Shown here: positions 32,927-42,207 of the stretch, one piece after another
Layout: the number at the start of each line of letters is the position of its first letter
Position numbering within the stretch: position 1 is the stretch's first letter
Assembly (NCBI GenBank): GCA_030765485.1
Contig: JAVCCR010000021.1
Location: 1-45,871 of the forward strand
Source: Candidatus Gygaella obscura
GTDB taxonomy: Bacteria; Omnitrophota; Gorgyraeia; Gygaellales; Gygaellaceae
Reading direction: 5' to 3'
Length of the DNA: 45,871 bases
Position numbers and translations under genes: made by a program
Notes under the pieces: generated by a model
What the model was told of the DNA's origin: nothing
Databases searched by the model: none
Seen by the model: only the letters and a program-made list of their open reading frames with translations

Positions 32927-34415
32927 TTTTTACTGGTATTGTTATTATAAACTTTGTTCCTTTGTTCGCTTCACTCTCAACCGTTATATCTCCGCCGTGC
33001 TCCTGAATTATCTCGTAACTGACTGATAAACCTAGTCCCGTACCTTTTGACTCCTGTTTTGTCGTAAAGAACGGCTCGAATAATTTAGAGATATTCTCCG
33101 GTGCAATTCCTTTACCGGTATCTTGAATTTCTACTATTACCGCTATATTCTTTTCGCCTTCTTTTTTTGTTTTAGTCCGTAAATACAACTTCCCTCCGTC
33201 GGGCATGGCATGTTTTGCGTTAATCATCATATTAACTACCACCTGCTGCAATTTATTAAAGTTACCTTGAACTATAGGCAAATTCTCATCATACTCTTCG
33301 ATAATCTCAATTTTATGAGAACGCAAATCATGACCAGTTAAAGGCATAGTTTCACTAACAACCCTATTAAAATCTACATCTTCCATTTCTTTCTTCGGAC
33401 CGCGGGAAAATTTTAATAGGTTCTCAACAATTGTCTTACATCTTAATGATTCTCTTTCAATATACTCTAAATATGTTTTGCAGGTCTTAAAATCTTCCTG
33501 TTTAAAATCAGGTTTTCTAACCTTTTGTAAAGTATACTGGGCATAGCCAAGAATACCACCTAAAGGATTATTAAGCTCGTGTGCCACCCCTGCACCAAGT
33601 TGACCAATAGCAGCCATCTTAGAAGACTGGACAAGCTTAAACTGCGCTTCTTTTAATTCTTTATTGGTCAATTCTAATTCTTGAGTTCGTTTTTCAAGCT
33701 TGCCGTAGGCAGTTTTTAAATTCTCGGTCATCTCGTTAAAAGAAAGAGCCAAATCACCGATTTCATCGTTTGAATACATCTTAACCTTATAACTTAAATC
33801 ACCATTTGCAACTTTATGTGTTGCCTCTACTAAGCTGAAAAGAGGACCAATAATTATTCTGGTTAAAATAACCGTAATTATTAAAGTAAGTAAAATTAAT
33901 GCAATTGTTAAAAATATGGTTTTAGTCTGAATAAGCTTAATTGTATTATATAAATTTTGTAGGGATATCTGTAACTTTGCCTTACCAATAGCCTCTTCTG
34001 GCAGATCGCCACTAGGAACAATAGTCATGCCCTCAAGACCCAAAGACTGAGGAATAACTTTAGTTACTACAGAACTAATAAATTCGTATGTTGAATCCGT
34101 ATCTCCAGATATTCCAGATTCTGTAATCATCATATCTTCTGCATTAAAAATAGCAGCATAGATAACATCTTTTTCACTGACTATACCCTGAAGCATGTTA
34201 TCAAGACTATCTTTATCATTAGCCAAAACCCCAAGTTCGCAGTTATAGCTTAAATTCTTAACCAAAGACTCACCGCGGATTTTCAATTCAGCTTTTACAG
34301 TCCTGATCTGGCTTCTTATACAATTATAGCCAAGAATAAAAGCTGTAGCTATCATAAGTATAGAAACACCAATATTGACTTTCAATGCAATATTAAAACG
34401 TATTCTATTGGGCAT
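32919..34415 (-). CDS. Membrane sensor histidine kinase with HAMP domain
   Basis: 498 residues. Membrane helix 1 (about 13-30), a periplasmic sensor region (31-165) and helix 2 (about 168-190) are followed by HAMP, a short coiled coil, and a kinase core with the H-box VAHELNNPLGG and the G-boxes GKGIAP and GTGLGLSVSYEII. It overlaps the response-regulator/GGDEF gene. The substrate-binding-protein gene immediately before it (12 bp) suggests the periplasmic protein provides the signal. Confidence 0.93.
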   Translation of the reverse strand: MPNRIRFNIALKVNIGVSILMIATAFILGYNCIRSQIRTVKAELKIRGESLVKNLSYNCELGVLANDKDSLDNMLQGIVSEKDVIYAAIFNAEDMMITESGISGDTDSTYEFISSVVTKVIPQSLGLEGMTIVPSGDLPEEAIGKAKLQISLQNLYNTIKLIQTKTIFLTIALILLTLIITVILTRIIIGPLFSLVEATHKVANGDLSYKVKMYSNDEIGDLALSFNEMTENLKTAYGKLEKRTQELELTNKELKEAQFKLVQSSKMAAIGQLGAGVAHELNNPLGGILGYAQYTLQKVRKPDFKQEDFKTCKTYLEYIERESLRCKTIVENLLKFSRGPKKEMEDVDFNRVVSETMPLTGHDLRSHKIEIIEEYDENLPIVQGNFNKLQQVVVNMMINAKHAMPDGGKLYLRTKTKKEGEKNIAVIVEIQDTGKGIAPENISKLFEPFFTTKQESKGTGLGLSVSYEIIQEHGGDITVESEANKGTKFIITIPVKNG

Positions 34416-34427
34416 GTATCCTCCTCA

Positions 34428-35390
34428 TTAATAAATATTGGATGCTTTATTCAATGTGTCTTTGGATAATACTATATTAATTCTTTTTGCGGTATTCGCA
34501 TTTACTGAAAGTTCAATTTTCTGTGGAACGCTTATCGGTATTACAGAAGGATTATTTCCGTTAATAATTTCCAAAGCAATTTCAGCAGATTGTCTTCCTA
34601 TGTCGGCATAATTACAACTTGGCGCAATCAAAGCTCCAGCTTTTACAAAAGCGCTAGAAACACCCATAAAAGGAATTTTATTCCTTAAGGTTTCTAAAAT
34701 AATAAACTGAGTTGTCTGCGGACTATAAACAGTACTATCCGCTAATCCCCAAAGAGCGTCTTCTTTTGATATTAAATCCTTCAAAGACCGCTTAATATCT
34801 TTTTGCGTTGCTATAGGCACGGCTTTAAATTTAAACCCCAGCTGTTTAGCTACTTTCTCAGCGCGCCTTACCACATCTTCTGTTTCTTTAGGGCTATAAA
34901 AAACAACAATCCTTTTTAAACTCTTTACATTATCCTGCAGTAATTTAAACTGTGTTTCAATCGGTATATCCAAAGATGCACCTGTAATATTTAAACCGGG
35001 ATTACCTTTCATACTTTTTATAAAACCGCTGGCAACAGGATTTAAAACCATAGAAAAGACTATTGGAATTTGTTTAAAATTATTCTTGGCAAAAACAGTG
35101 GAACCTGAACCAACCGTAAGGATTAAATCAAAGTTATTGTTTTTAATCTGACTTATTATCTTTATCTTATTTGCGGCCTTACCGTTTCCTCCTAAATCAA
35201 ATTCCTTAAATTCGATATTTTTAAAACCCTTTTTAGACAATGTAGCTTTAAAACCGTCTAAAGCAACATTGTAAGGCTTGATATTCAAGCTCTTTATAAT
35301 AGCTATTTTCGTTTTGCCGTCTTGTGCGAATACAAGTCCAGCAAAAATAAGGAAGAACATAGCTCCCCAAATAAAGATTTTTTTAGACAT
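34428..35390 (-). CDS. Periplasmic ABC-type substrate-binding protein
   Basis: 320 residues with a signal peptide (cleavage near LVFAQDG). The body matches the ABC_sub_bind/TrpX-like family: KIAIIKSLNIKPYNVALDGF, LILTVGSGSTVFAKN, and GVSSAFVKAGALIAPSCNYADIGRQSAEIA. No permease or ATPase gene is adjacent; instead a histidine kinase and a GGDEF regulator follow. Such binding proteins sometimes act as sensors for an HK rather than in transport. Ligand unknown. Confidence 0.82.
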   Translation of the reverse strand: MSKKIFIWGAMFFLIFAGLVFAQDGKTKIAIIKSLNIKPYNVALDGFKATLSKKGFKNIEFKEFDLGGNGKAANKIKIISQIKNNNFDLILTVGSGSTVFAKNNFKQIPIVFSMVLNPVASGFIKSMKGNPGLNITGASLDIPIETQFKLLQDNVKSLKRIVVFYSPKETEDVVRRAEKVAKQLGFKFKAVPIATQKDIKRSLKDLISKEDALWGLADSTVYSPQTTQFIILETLRNKIPFMGVSSAFVKAGALIAPSCNYADIGRQSAEIALEIINGNNPSVIPISVPQKIELSVNANTAKRINIVLSKDTLNKASNIY

Positions 35391-35473
35391 CGTGTCGCCT
35401 CTCTTTTGCTTATAAATTAAACTTTGGCTTTTATATATTTAACTTTTAACCAATTAATATTCGCAAATTATTA

Positions 35474-37498
35474 CTAAAACCTCCCAGTTAAAGTAAAAAA
35501 TACTGCTCTTTCAATGTCAACATATATTTTATTGCCTGCAGCACCTCCAACATCCTCTAAATGGGACTGATCATATATATTCTGTCCGCTTAAAGCCATT
35601 TCAAGGTCTCCGTCCCAAAATGTCTTGGCAAGTCTTACATCTCCTCGAATATATGGCTTTATTTTTCTTCCTGCGTCTGTCGGATCCTGAACATCCTTGG
35701 TTATATAGTGATCGGTAAAATAATTCTCCCAGTTTAGCTTCCAACCACCAGGAAAAGTCATACGCATACCCCAGTTGAATTTATGTTTGGGATAAAGCGT
35801 ATCCAAAGCAGAATAACTATCTGTTATGTCTTCATAGGTATAATTGGCAAAATATTCGACCCAATCCAAAGGATGGTATTTTGCTTCAATTTCCACGCCG
35901 TTGGAACGGGCACGTTCATTCTGTACGAAACTGCTGGTTGTTGTTGTTACTGTGTGTAGTGGAAATGGAAGACCAGCATTTACTGTATTACTAACAACCC
36001 TGATTAAATCCTTATACTCATTGTGAAACGCTTCGAAACTCAAATTAAGTTTCTTATCCAATAACCTTGTATTATAACCAAACTCATAAGCATCAACAAC
36101 TTCCTTATCCAAATCAAAACTCTGTCTTGTTTCTGCTAAAACAGTAGACCCTGAAGAAACAAACTGAAAATTAAATGACTGTTCTAACATCGTCGGACTT
36201 CTGTATGCACGGGCATAACTTAAGCGAAATGTCTGCTCATCAAGCCAGGGTGAATACATACCGGCAACCCTTCCCGACCACATATCGCCAGCCATATGAT
36301 TATGCTCAAACATCAAACCACTTGTAAGACTGAACTTATCCGTCATCTGATATTCATTATTGCCAAACAACCTATAAATATTATCGGTTTTATTCTCACC
36401 TGCGCTATTGAATAGATACGCATCTCCCTGGTTATGTCTTACTCCAGCACCCCAGACAAAATTCGCTAAATCATCTAGCCAGCTAAAACTATGCTGCATC
36501 TCTAAGTCAAACTGCCTTGTCCAAAGATCTTGACCGTCAGCAGCGTATGAAGCAAGAGCGCCTCCTGAATAATGGTTATTAACATTGCAATACTGATTAA
36601 AAAACTGCAGATAAAAATCCTGGTCGTCAAATACCTTGGTATTATACCTTAACATATTATAAAAACTAACCGTATCGGACATATAAAAAGAGCTATTAGA
36701 ACCCGTACTTTGGTTTCTTGCGTTAATATCCTTTACACCCAAAAACCACTCCAGATTAGAGATATCATCAAAGTTATATTTGTTTCTTGAAGTAAAGGTA
36801 TGATTTGCGCTATCGTCATTTACATCCTCGCCGTCTCTTGAACCATAACCTCTATCATACTCATAACCATAGGTAAAACTGTAATCTAAGTTCTCTGTAG
36901 CGCCACCATAACCTACAGTATGTGAATTATAACCATGAGTACCTTGTTTTTCTTTTAGAAAAACACCTTGTCTTTCTTCGGGATCTTTCGTAATGAAATT
37001 GATAACTCCAGTAAAAGCATTGGTACCAAAAAGGATACTCGGACCCCTAATAATCTCAACACGTTTTATATTTTCGACATGAATCGGTAAATATTCCCAT
37101 TCTGTTCCACCATAAAGAGGTGTATAAACGCTTCTTCCATCAATCAAAACCTGGTTTCTTCTGGTCCAGTCTTCATTAAAACCGCGCGGACTAGCAGAAC
37201 CTGAATTTGCATCTTGAGTAGTAACATCCATTCCCGGGACCCTACGGAAAATATCCCATAAGTGACGCGGTTCCATATTTTCCAAATCCTCTTCGGTAAT
37301 TATGGTAATTGCCGCCGGTGCTTTATTTATCGGCTCTGCACGACGAGAAACCGAAGTCACTATTGGAATATCTGTGAACATTAATAATTCTCTTTGCGGA
37401 GCAGCCTTTGCCAAAAGCATAACATCGTCAGCAAAACAATTTAAAGTAAAAAAACCTACTAAAATAATAACTAAAAAAATGCTTAACATCTTTTTCAT
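35474..37498 (-). CDS. TonB-dependent outer-membrane receptor
   Basis: 674 residues. The signal peptide ends near CFADD. The plug domain includes RRVPGMDVTTQDANSGSAS, VLIDGRSVYTPL, VEIIRGPSILFGTNAFTGVIN, all classical. The barrel ends in a strand FFTLTGRF with aromatic terminus. The adjacent CheY-like regulator gene ends one base before it, and the binding-protein/HK/GGDEF set follows 84 bp later, so receptor and signalling appear linked. The ligand is unknown; siderophore or organic molecule are both possible. Confidence 0.9.
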   Translation of the reverse strand: MKKMLSIFLVIILVGFFTLNCFADDVMLLAKAAPQRELLMFTDIPIVTSVSRRAEPINKAPAAITIITEEDLENMEPRHLWDIFRRVPGMDVTTQDANSGSASPRGFNEDWTRRNQVLIDGRSVYTPLYGGTEWEYLPIHVENIKRVEIIRGPSILFGTNAFTGVINFITKDPEERQGVFLKEKQGTHGYNSHTVGYGGATENLDYSFTYGYEYDRGYGSRDGEDVNDDSANHTFTSRNKYNFDDISNLEWFLGVKDINARNQSTGSNSSFYMSDTVSFYNMLRYNTKVFDDQDFYLQFFNQYCNVNNHYSGGALASYAADGQDLWTRQFDLEMQHSFSWLDDLANFVWGAGVRHNQGDAYLFNSAGENKTDNIYRLFGNNEYQMTDKFSLTSGLMFEHNHMAGDMWSGRVAGMYSPWLDEQTFRLSYARAYRSPTMLEQSFNFQFVSSGSTVLAETRQSFDLDKEVVDAYEFGYNTRLLDKKLNLSFEAFHNEYKDLIRVVSNTVNAGLPFPLHTVTTTTSSFVQNERARSNGVEIEAKYHPLDWVEYFANYTYEDITDSYSALDTLYPKHKFNWGMRMTFPGGWKLNWENYFTDHYITKDVQDPTDAGRKIKPYIRGDVRLAKTFWDGDLEMALSGQNIYDQSHLEDVGGAAGNKIYVDIERAVFFTLTGRF

Positions 37499-37499
37499 C

Positions 37500-37874
37500 C
37501 TAAACCTCCTTCTTACCTATAGCGTTTTTAATCAAATCTAAGATTTCTTTTATATTAAAGGGCTTGTGAATACATGTCAAAGCCCCCTTTTTCTCAGATT
37601 CAAGCACCAGCTTATCTGGATAACTATCTGTCATAACAATCATTAAATCAGGCTGGATTTTTTTCATTTCAATCAATGCCTCAAGACCATTCATTACTGG
37701 CATATGCACATCCATAAAAGAAATGTCAAATTTCTTCTCTTTTACTTTATCAACTGCCTCCTGGCCATTATTAGCTGAATCAACGCCATAGCCTTCATCG
37801 GTCAATAAATCCTGGAAAAGACTTCTGATGACCGGTTCGTCATCAACAATAAGAATTTCTATCTTTCCACCCAT
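37500..37874 (-). CDS. CheY-like single-domain response regulator
   Basis: 124 residues: acidic DDEP (11-14), phosphoacceptor Asp55 in FMDVHMPV, and the closing Lys in IHKPFN. There is no output domain. It lies 26 bases after the large histidine kinase, its probable partner, and one base before the TonB receptor gene. It could act by protein-protein contact, for example on the secretion apparatus. Confidence 0.92.
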   Translation of the reverse strand: MGGKIEILIVDDEPVIRSLFQDLLTDEGYGVDSANNGQEAVDKVKEKKFDISFMDVHMPVMNGLEALIEMKKIQPDLMIVMTDSYPDKLVLESEKKGALTCIHKPFNIKEILDLIKNAIGKKEV

Positions 37875-37900
37875 GTTGATCCTTTCCTGTTAATCTAGAA

Positions 37901-40162
37901 TTACACTTCTTTATATAAAGGCAAAGAAACCTTAACTACGGTATCTTTACCCTCTGTGCTCTCTACTTTAATACTACCTTTATGTTCTTTTATAATACCC
38001 CAGGCAATGGAAAGCCCTAAACCAACTGCTTCTCCAGTATGCTTTGTTGTAAAGAACGGTTCAAATACTTTATCTAAATTATTCCTTGCAATTCCTATGC
38101 CATTATCCCAAAAACTAATAGCTACTCTCTGCTTATCATCAGATAGAATTGTATTAATTTTTATTATACCATTTTTTTCGTTTGATGTCTTGCGTTTTAT
38201 CGCCCAGTGACTATTATTTATAAAATTTAAGAAGGCCTGCTGCAGGCGACCTCTATGCGCTGACACCAAAACAGGCTCTGCACAAAACTCCTTTTCGATT
38301 TTTACGCCATCAACTTCAAGCATATGCTCAACTAAAAGTACGGTTGCCATAATTGTTTCATTAAGATCTAAAACCTGTTCTTTTTTTTGTCTTGTACGGG
38401 CAAAATCCAAAAGACTATGAACTATTTTACCGCAGCGAATTGCTGAACTTTCTGCAGTGTCAAGAAACTTCATAAAATCAGCAACTTTGCTTTCCGGCTT
38501 TAATTTTCCTTTCATCTTAACCAGCTGAATATTACCCAAAACGCCCGTCAAGGGATTATTAATCTCATGCGCCACGCCACCTGCCAATTCACCAACTGCA
38601 ACAAGACGACTGTTAGAAACAAGCTGCGTCTGCATTTTCTTGAGCTCTTCGTTACTTTTTTTAAGCTCTTCGTTGGTCCGCTCTAAGACATTCATATATT
38701 TTGACTTTGCCTGCACCTCAGCCAATTCTTTGGCGTTATTCTTCTCTCTTTCCACCAACATTATATTTTCAATAGATATCCCAATTTGATTTGCTAGTAT
38801 AGTCAATAAATCAAGTTCATCTCTTGCAAACATATCTCCGGAACGCTTGGCGCCCATATTTAATATACCTAAAACCAAATCATTGGAAACAACCGCAATC
38901 GACAAAGAAAGATTAGAATTCAATAAATCAAGATTATTTTTTACAATTCTTAAATTCTTTTGCAAATCAAAATCCTTTGAATCTTTAATTATAAAATCCA
39001 GCTCTTCCTTAACTACAAACTTTTTTTCCTTTAAATACTCGACCAAAGGATTATTATCTACTAATAACTCTTTAGGAATATGCAGTGAATCCGGATAGCG
39101 TTTTTTGCATATATATTTTTTTTGCTCTTCATCAAGTAAAAACAATGACACACTTTCAACCTTAACAAGCTTAACGAGTTTTTCCGTTATAAAATCCACA
39201 AGCTTATCTAGCTCTTTTAATGAACATAAAACCTGTGAAGTTTCCTTTAAGGCTAACTGATAATCCGTTCTGTTTCGGAAGAATATTTTATCCGTGACTT
39301 TAGAGAAAAACTCTTCTAAGTTTCTGAAACCGAAAACAATTAAAATAATCATGCTTAAATCCAATGTCCATTCAGGAATTTTAACAAAATTTGTGAAAAC
39401 ATTTTTAATTAAAAAAATTAGAGTTATATATACAATCAGAACAGAAAAAAGCAAGAAACTATAAAGAATGCTTTTTTTAATAAGCGTGCCGATATTCATC
39501 AAACGGTATTTAAAACCGGCGTATGTAAGAATAAAAGGATAAAGAATTAATATCGGAAGTGTTATGGGATAAAGATTAAACCCGAGAATACCAGGAAAAT
39601 CACTTAATCCTCCCATTAAAGCAGTAATACCTGCGATGATTATATATTTAAGTTGCTCTCTTTTTATACCTACGCTTTTCATGAAAGCAACTATCAAAAA
39701 AGCTGTAGAATAAAACGAAACCAACACATAATAAATTACATAGGGATAATAAAATACCCGCACCTGGCCAAAATATTCAAAACCAAATTTTGCACCTACT
39801 CCAATAAATGATTCGGAGGCAAAAATAGCTATAAAGAAAAAAGCAAAAGCTGCCAAATAGCTTATTCTTAGAAAAATGACATGATATTTAAACCTATCTG
39901 TTATCCTCATGCAAAAGTGCAGGAATAATACAGGGGCAAAACACGCAAACAGATTACAAACCATAGCCCAAACCTGTGCCTGTTCAATACCTGTTGAAGA
40001 AAACTGCATAAATCTGCTAAAAGCCCAACCACCTATTGAAAGAGACAAAAGAGAAAAAATAATATTAGTAAGCTGCTTCTTATTCTTAAAATACACCACT
40101 ATGCCAAAAATAAAACTAACTATTGCTATTACTAAACTAATTATTCTCATAAACTCATTCAT
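37901..40162 (-). CDS. Histidine kinase with seven-helix membrane sensor and GAF domain
   Basis: 753 residues. The first ~270 form about seven to eight membrane helices in the pattern of the histidine-kinase 7TM sensor. A GAF domain (about 310-470) follows, then a coiled coil (ERTNEELKKSNEELKKMQTQLV), H-box VAHEINNPLTG, and ATP-binding GIARNN and GLGLSIAWGIIKEH. It lies 13 bases after the secretion ATPase gene, suggesting one transcript with the pseudopilin operon. Confidence 0.92.
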   Translation of the reverse strand: MNEFMRIISLVIAIVSFIFGIVVYFKNKKQLTNIIFSLLSLSIGGWAFSRFMQFSSTGIEQAQVWAMVCNLFACFAPVLFLHFCMRITDRFKYHVIFLRISYLAAFAFFFIAIFASESFIGVGAKFGFEYFGQVRVFYYPYVIYYVLVSFYSTAFLIVAFMKSVGIKREQLKYIIIAGITALMGGLSDFPGILGFNLYPITLPILILYPFILTYAGFKYRLMNIGTLIKKSILYSFLLFSVLIVYITLIFLIKNVFTNFVKIPEWTLDLSMIILIVFGFRNLEEFFSKVTDKIFFRNRTDYQLALKETSQVLCSLKELDKLVDFITEKLVKLVKVESVSLFLLDEEQKKYICKKRYPDSLHIPKELLVDNNPLVEYLKEKKFVVKEELDFIIKDSKDFDLQKNLRIVKNNLDLLNSNLSLSIAVVSNDLVLGILNMGAKRSGDMFARDELDLLTILANQIGISIENIMLVEREKNNAKELAEVQAKSKYMNVLERTNEELKKSNEELKKMQTQLVSNSRLVAVGELAGGVAHEINNPLTGVLGNIQLVKMKGKLKPESKVADFMKFLDTAESSAIRCGKIVHSLLDFARTRQKKEQVLDLNETIMATVLLVEHMLEVDGVKIEKEFCAEPVLVSAHRGRLQQAFLNFINNSHWAIKRKTSNEKNGIIKINTILSDDKQRVAISFWDNGIGIARNNLDKVFEPFFTTKHTGEAVGLGLSIAWGIIKEHKGSIKVESTEGKDTVVKVSLPLYKEV

Positions 40163-40175
40163 TTATTTTCCTTTT

Positions 40176-41819
40176 TCATTCCTGAGTAACACGCATAACT
40201 TCCGATAAAGAAGTAATGCCGTTTTTTACCTTTAAAAAGCCGTCTTCATAAAGAGTCTGCATGCCTAGACTTTGCGCTTTTGCTTTTAATTGATTGACTG
40301 CGGCTTTATTTAATATAAGATCTTTAATTTGCTCATCCATCAACATAAGTTCAAAGATACCGGTTCTTCCTTTATAACCGGTATTATTACACTCTGAACA
40401 TCCTTCAGGCTCATAACCCTGTGCAGTTTTTCTACGGCATTTCTTACAAAGTACTCTCACTAATCTCTGGGCTAATATCCCAGTAATAGAAGAAGCCACT
40501 AAATAAGGCTCTACACCCATATCCACAAGCCTAGTAATAGCGGAAGTTGCGTCATTAGTGTGGAGCGTGGAAAAAACCAGATGACCAGTAAGGCTGGCAT
40601 GAATGGAAATTTCAGAAGTTTCTAAATCACGAATTTCACCAATCATTACTATATCCGGATCTTGCCTTACAATAGAACGAAGTCCATTGGCAAAAGTAAA
40701 GCCAGATTTTACATCAATTTGGGATTGCCTTATCCCTTCCAAGACATATTCAACGGGATCTTCTAAAGCAATAATATTTTTTGTGGGGCTATTAATAAGG
40801 TTTAAAACTGCATATAAAGTCGTGGTTTTCCCCGAACCCGTGGGCCCGGTAACAAGTACAATCCCATTAGGTTTTTGTATAAGCTCTTTAAAATTCTTCA
40901 GAACCTTTTCATTTGCGCCGATTTTATTTAAATCAAGTATGGCTTTTGACTTATCCAATATTCTTATAGCTACGTTTTCTCCGTATATCGTAGGAAATGT
41001 TGAGATTCTCATATCAATGGTTTTACCTGATATTGACATTTGAATTCTTCCATCCTGAGGCAGACGCTTTTCCGCTATATCCATTCCAGCGATTATCTTG
41101 ATTCGTGAAATCAAAGCTGCTTCAAACTCTTTAGCTGGATTAGCAACCTCATGCAGTATACCATCTATTCTCATACGCACCATTAATTTATCCTGCATCG
41201 GTTCTATATGCACGTCGCTAGCTTCATCTTTAACTGCCTGTTCTATCAAAAGATTAACCATCTTGACAACCGGCTTATCTTCACTTTGTTGAACAAGCTC
41301 GTTTATTTTCTCCTGATCGCTTTTAGTTTTTTGCGCCGGAGTCCCTGTCGACTCTTTACCTACATGATCAGCAAAAACATTCTGTTTACCATAATATTTT
41401 TCAATTGCCTTTTTTATTCCTGTTTCTGTTGCAAAAACAGGGTCTAGGTTATATTTTACTATCCTTTTTAAGCTGTCGATTTTCCCGATATCTAAAGGAT
41501 CAGCCATGGCCACAGTCAAAGTATCATTCATTAAAAATAAAGGCAGACATATAAAATCTCTGGCCGTAGATTCCTTTACCAAATCAATCACATCCCGATC
41601 GATAATATAAGAATCAATATCTACATAAGTAATTCCCAGCTGTTCACTTAAAACTTGCACTAAATCTATTTCTTTTATAGCGCCTTTTTCTACTAAAATA
41701 TCACCTAATCTTTTATTGGTTCTTTTCTGTTCAACCAAAGCATTATCAAGTTGTTCTTTAGTAATAAATCCCTTGCTTAAAAGGAGCTCTCCTATTAAAA
41801 AACGACTTTCTTTATCCAT
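40176..41819 (-). CDS. gspE: Type II secretion / type IV pilus assembly ATPase
   Basis: 547 residues. Two MshEN-type repeats at the N-terminus (8-31 and 37-60; the second fits the c-di-GMP motif RLG-x2-L-x10-L-x3-L-x2-Q exactly) precede the ATPase core: Walker A GPTGSGKTT, Asp box LEDPVEY, Walker B IGEIRDLET, and a His box. Zinc cysteines are arranged as CKKC...CSEC. It powers pseudopilus or pilus extension from the inner membrane. Whether it should be named GspE or PilB cannot be settled from the sequence. Confidence 0.93.
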   Translation of the reverse strand: MDKESRFLIGELLLSKGFITKEQLDNALVEQKRTNKRLGDILVEKGAIKEIDLVQVLSEQLGITYVDIDSYIIDRDVIDLVKESTARDFICLPLFLMNDTLTVAMADPLDIGKIDSLKRIVKYNLDPVFATETGIKKAIEKYYGKQNVFADHVGKESTGTPAQKTKSDQEKINELVQQSEDKPVVKMVNLLIEQAVKDEASDVHIEPMQDKLMVRMRIDGILHEVANPAKEFEAALISRIKIIAGMDIAEKRLPQDGRIQMSISGKTIDMRISTFPTIYGENVAIRILDKSKAILDLNKIGANEKVLKNFKELIQKPNGIVLVTGPTGSGKTTTLYAVLNLINSPTKNIIALEDPVEYVLEGIRQSQIDVKSGFTFANGLRSIVRQDPDIVMIGEIRDLETSEISIHASLTGHLVFSTLHTNDATSAITRLVDMGVEPYLVASSITGILAQRLVRVLCKKCRRKTAQGYEPEGCSECNNTGYKGRTGIFELMLMDEQIKDLILNKAAVNQLKAKAQSLGMQTLYEDGFLKVKNGITSLSEVMRVTQE

Positions 41820-41835
41820 CTGGCGAATTCCCTTT

Positions 41836-42207
41836 CTATTCTAAATCCTCTAACAACGTAGTTACTATAATCTTAGGATCCGTTGGTTCATCTTTTCTAT
41901 AGACTCTTATCTGAACAGGCAGTGGTTGTTTTTCGCGAAAAATTACCCTTTCCACCAACCAATCAACATTATTTACATTAATAGTATATTTTTTATCCGG
42001 CTGTATTTTAAACTGATTGATAGTAAAATTGGCGTTTCTTGTTTTCTCCATCTCCATACGCGCTAAATTAAAAGCAACTATATTTTCCTTATTCGCATTT
42101 ATATGCTCTAGGCTTGATGAATACATCCTCATCAAAGGCAAAACAACTATTCCCAATATCACAAGGGTAAGCAATATTTCAACAAAACTAAAACCATTTT
42201 TATTCAT
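41836..42207 (-). CDS. Minor pseudopilin, GspI/PilV-like
   Basis: 123 residues. Prepilin motif G5|FSFVEILL with Glu at mature position 5, then a hydrophobic helix and a small C-terminal domain. The short leader (five residues) suits processing by a prepilin peptidase, not seen in this window. Size and place after the GspJ-like gene support the GspI role at the pseudopilus tip. Its ATG shares a base with the preceding stop. Confidence 0.82.
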   Translation of the reverse strand: MNKNGFSFVEILLTLVILGIVVLPLMRMYSSSLEHINANKENIVAFNLARMEMEKTRNANFTINQFKIQPDKKYTINVNNVDWLVERVIFREKQPLPVQIRVYRKDEPTDPKIIVTTLLEDLE

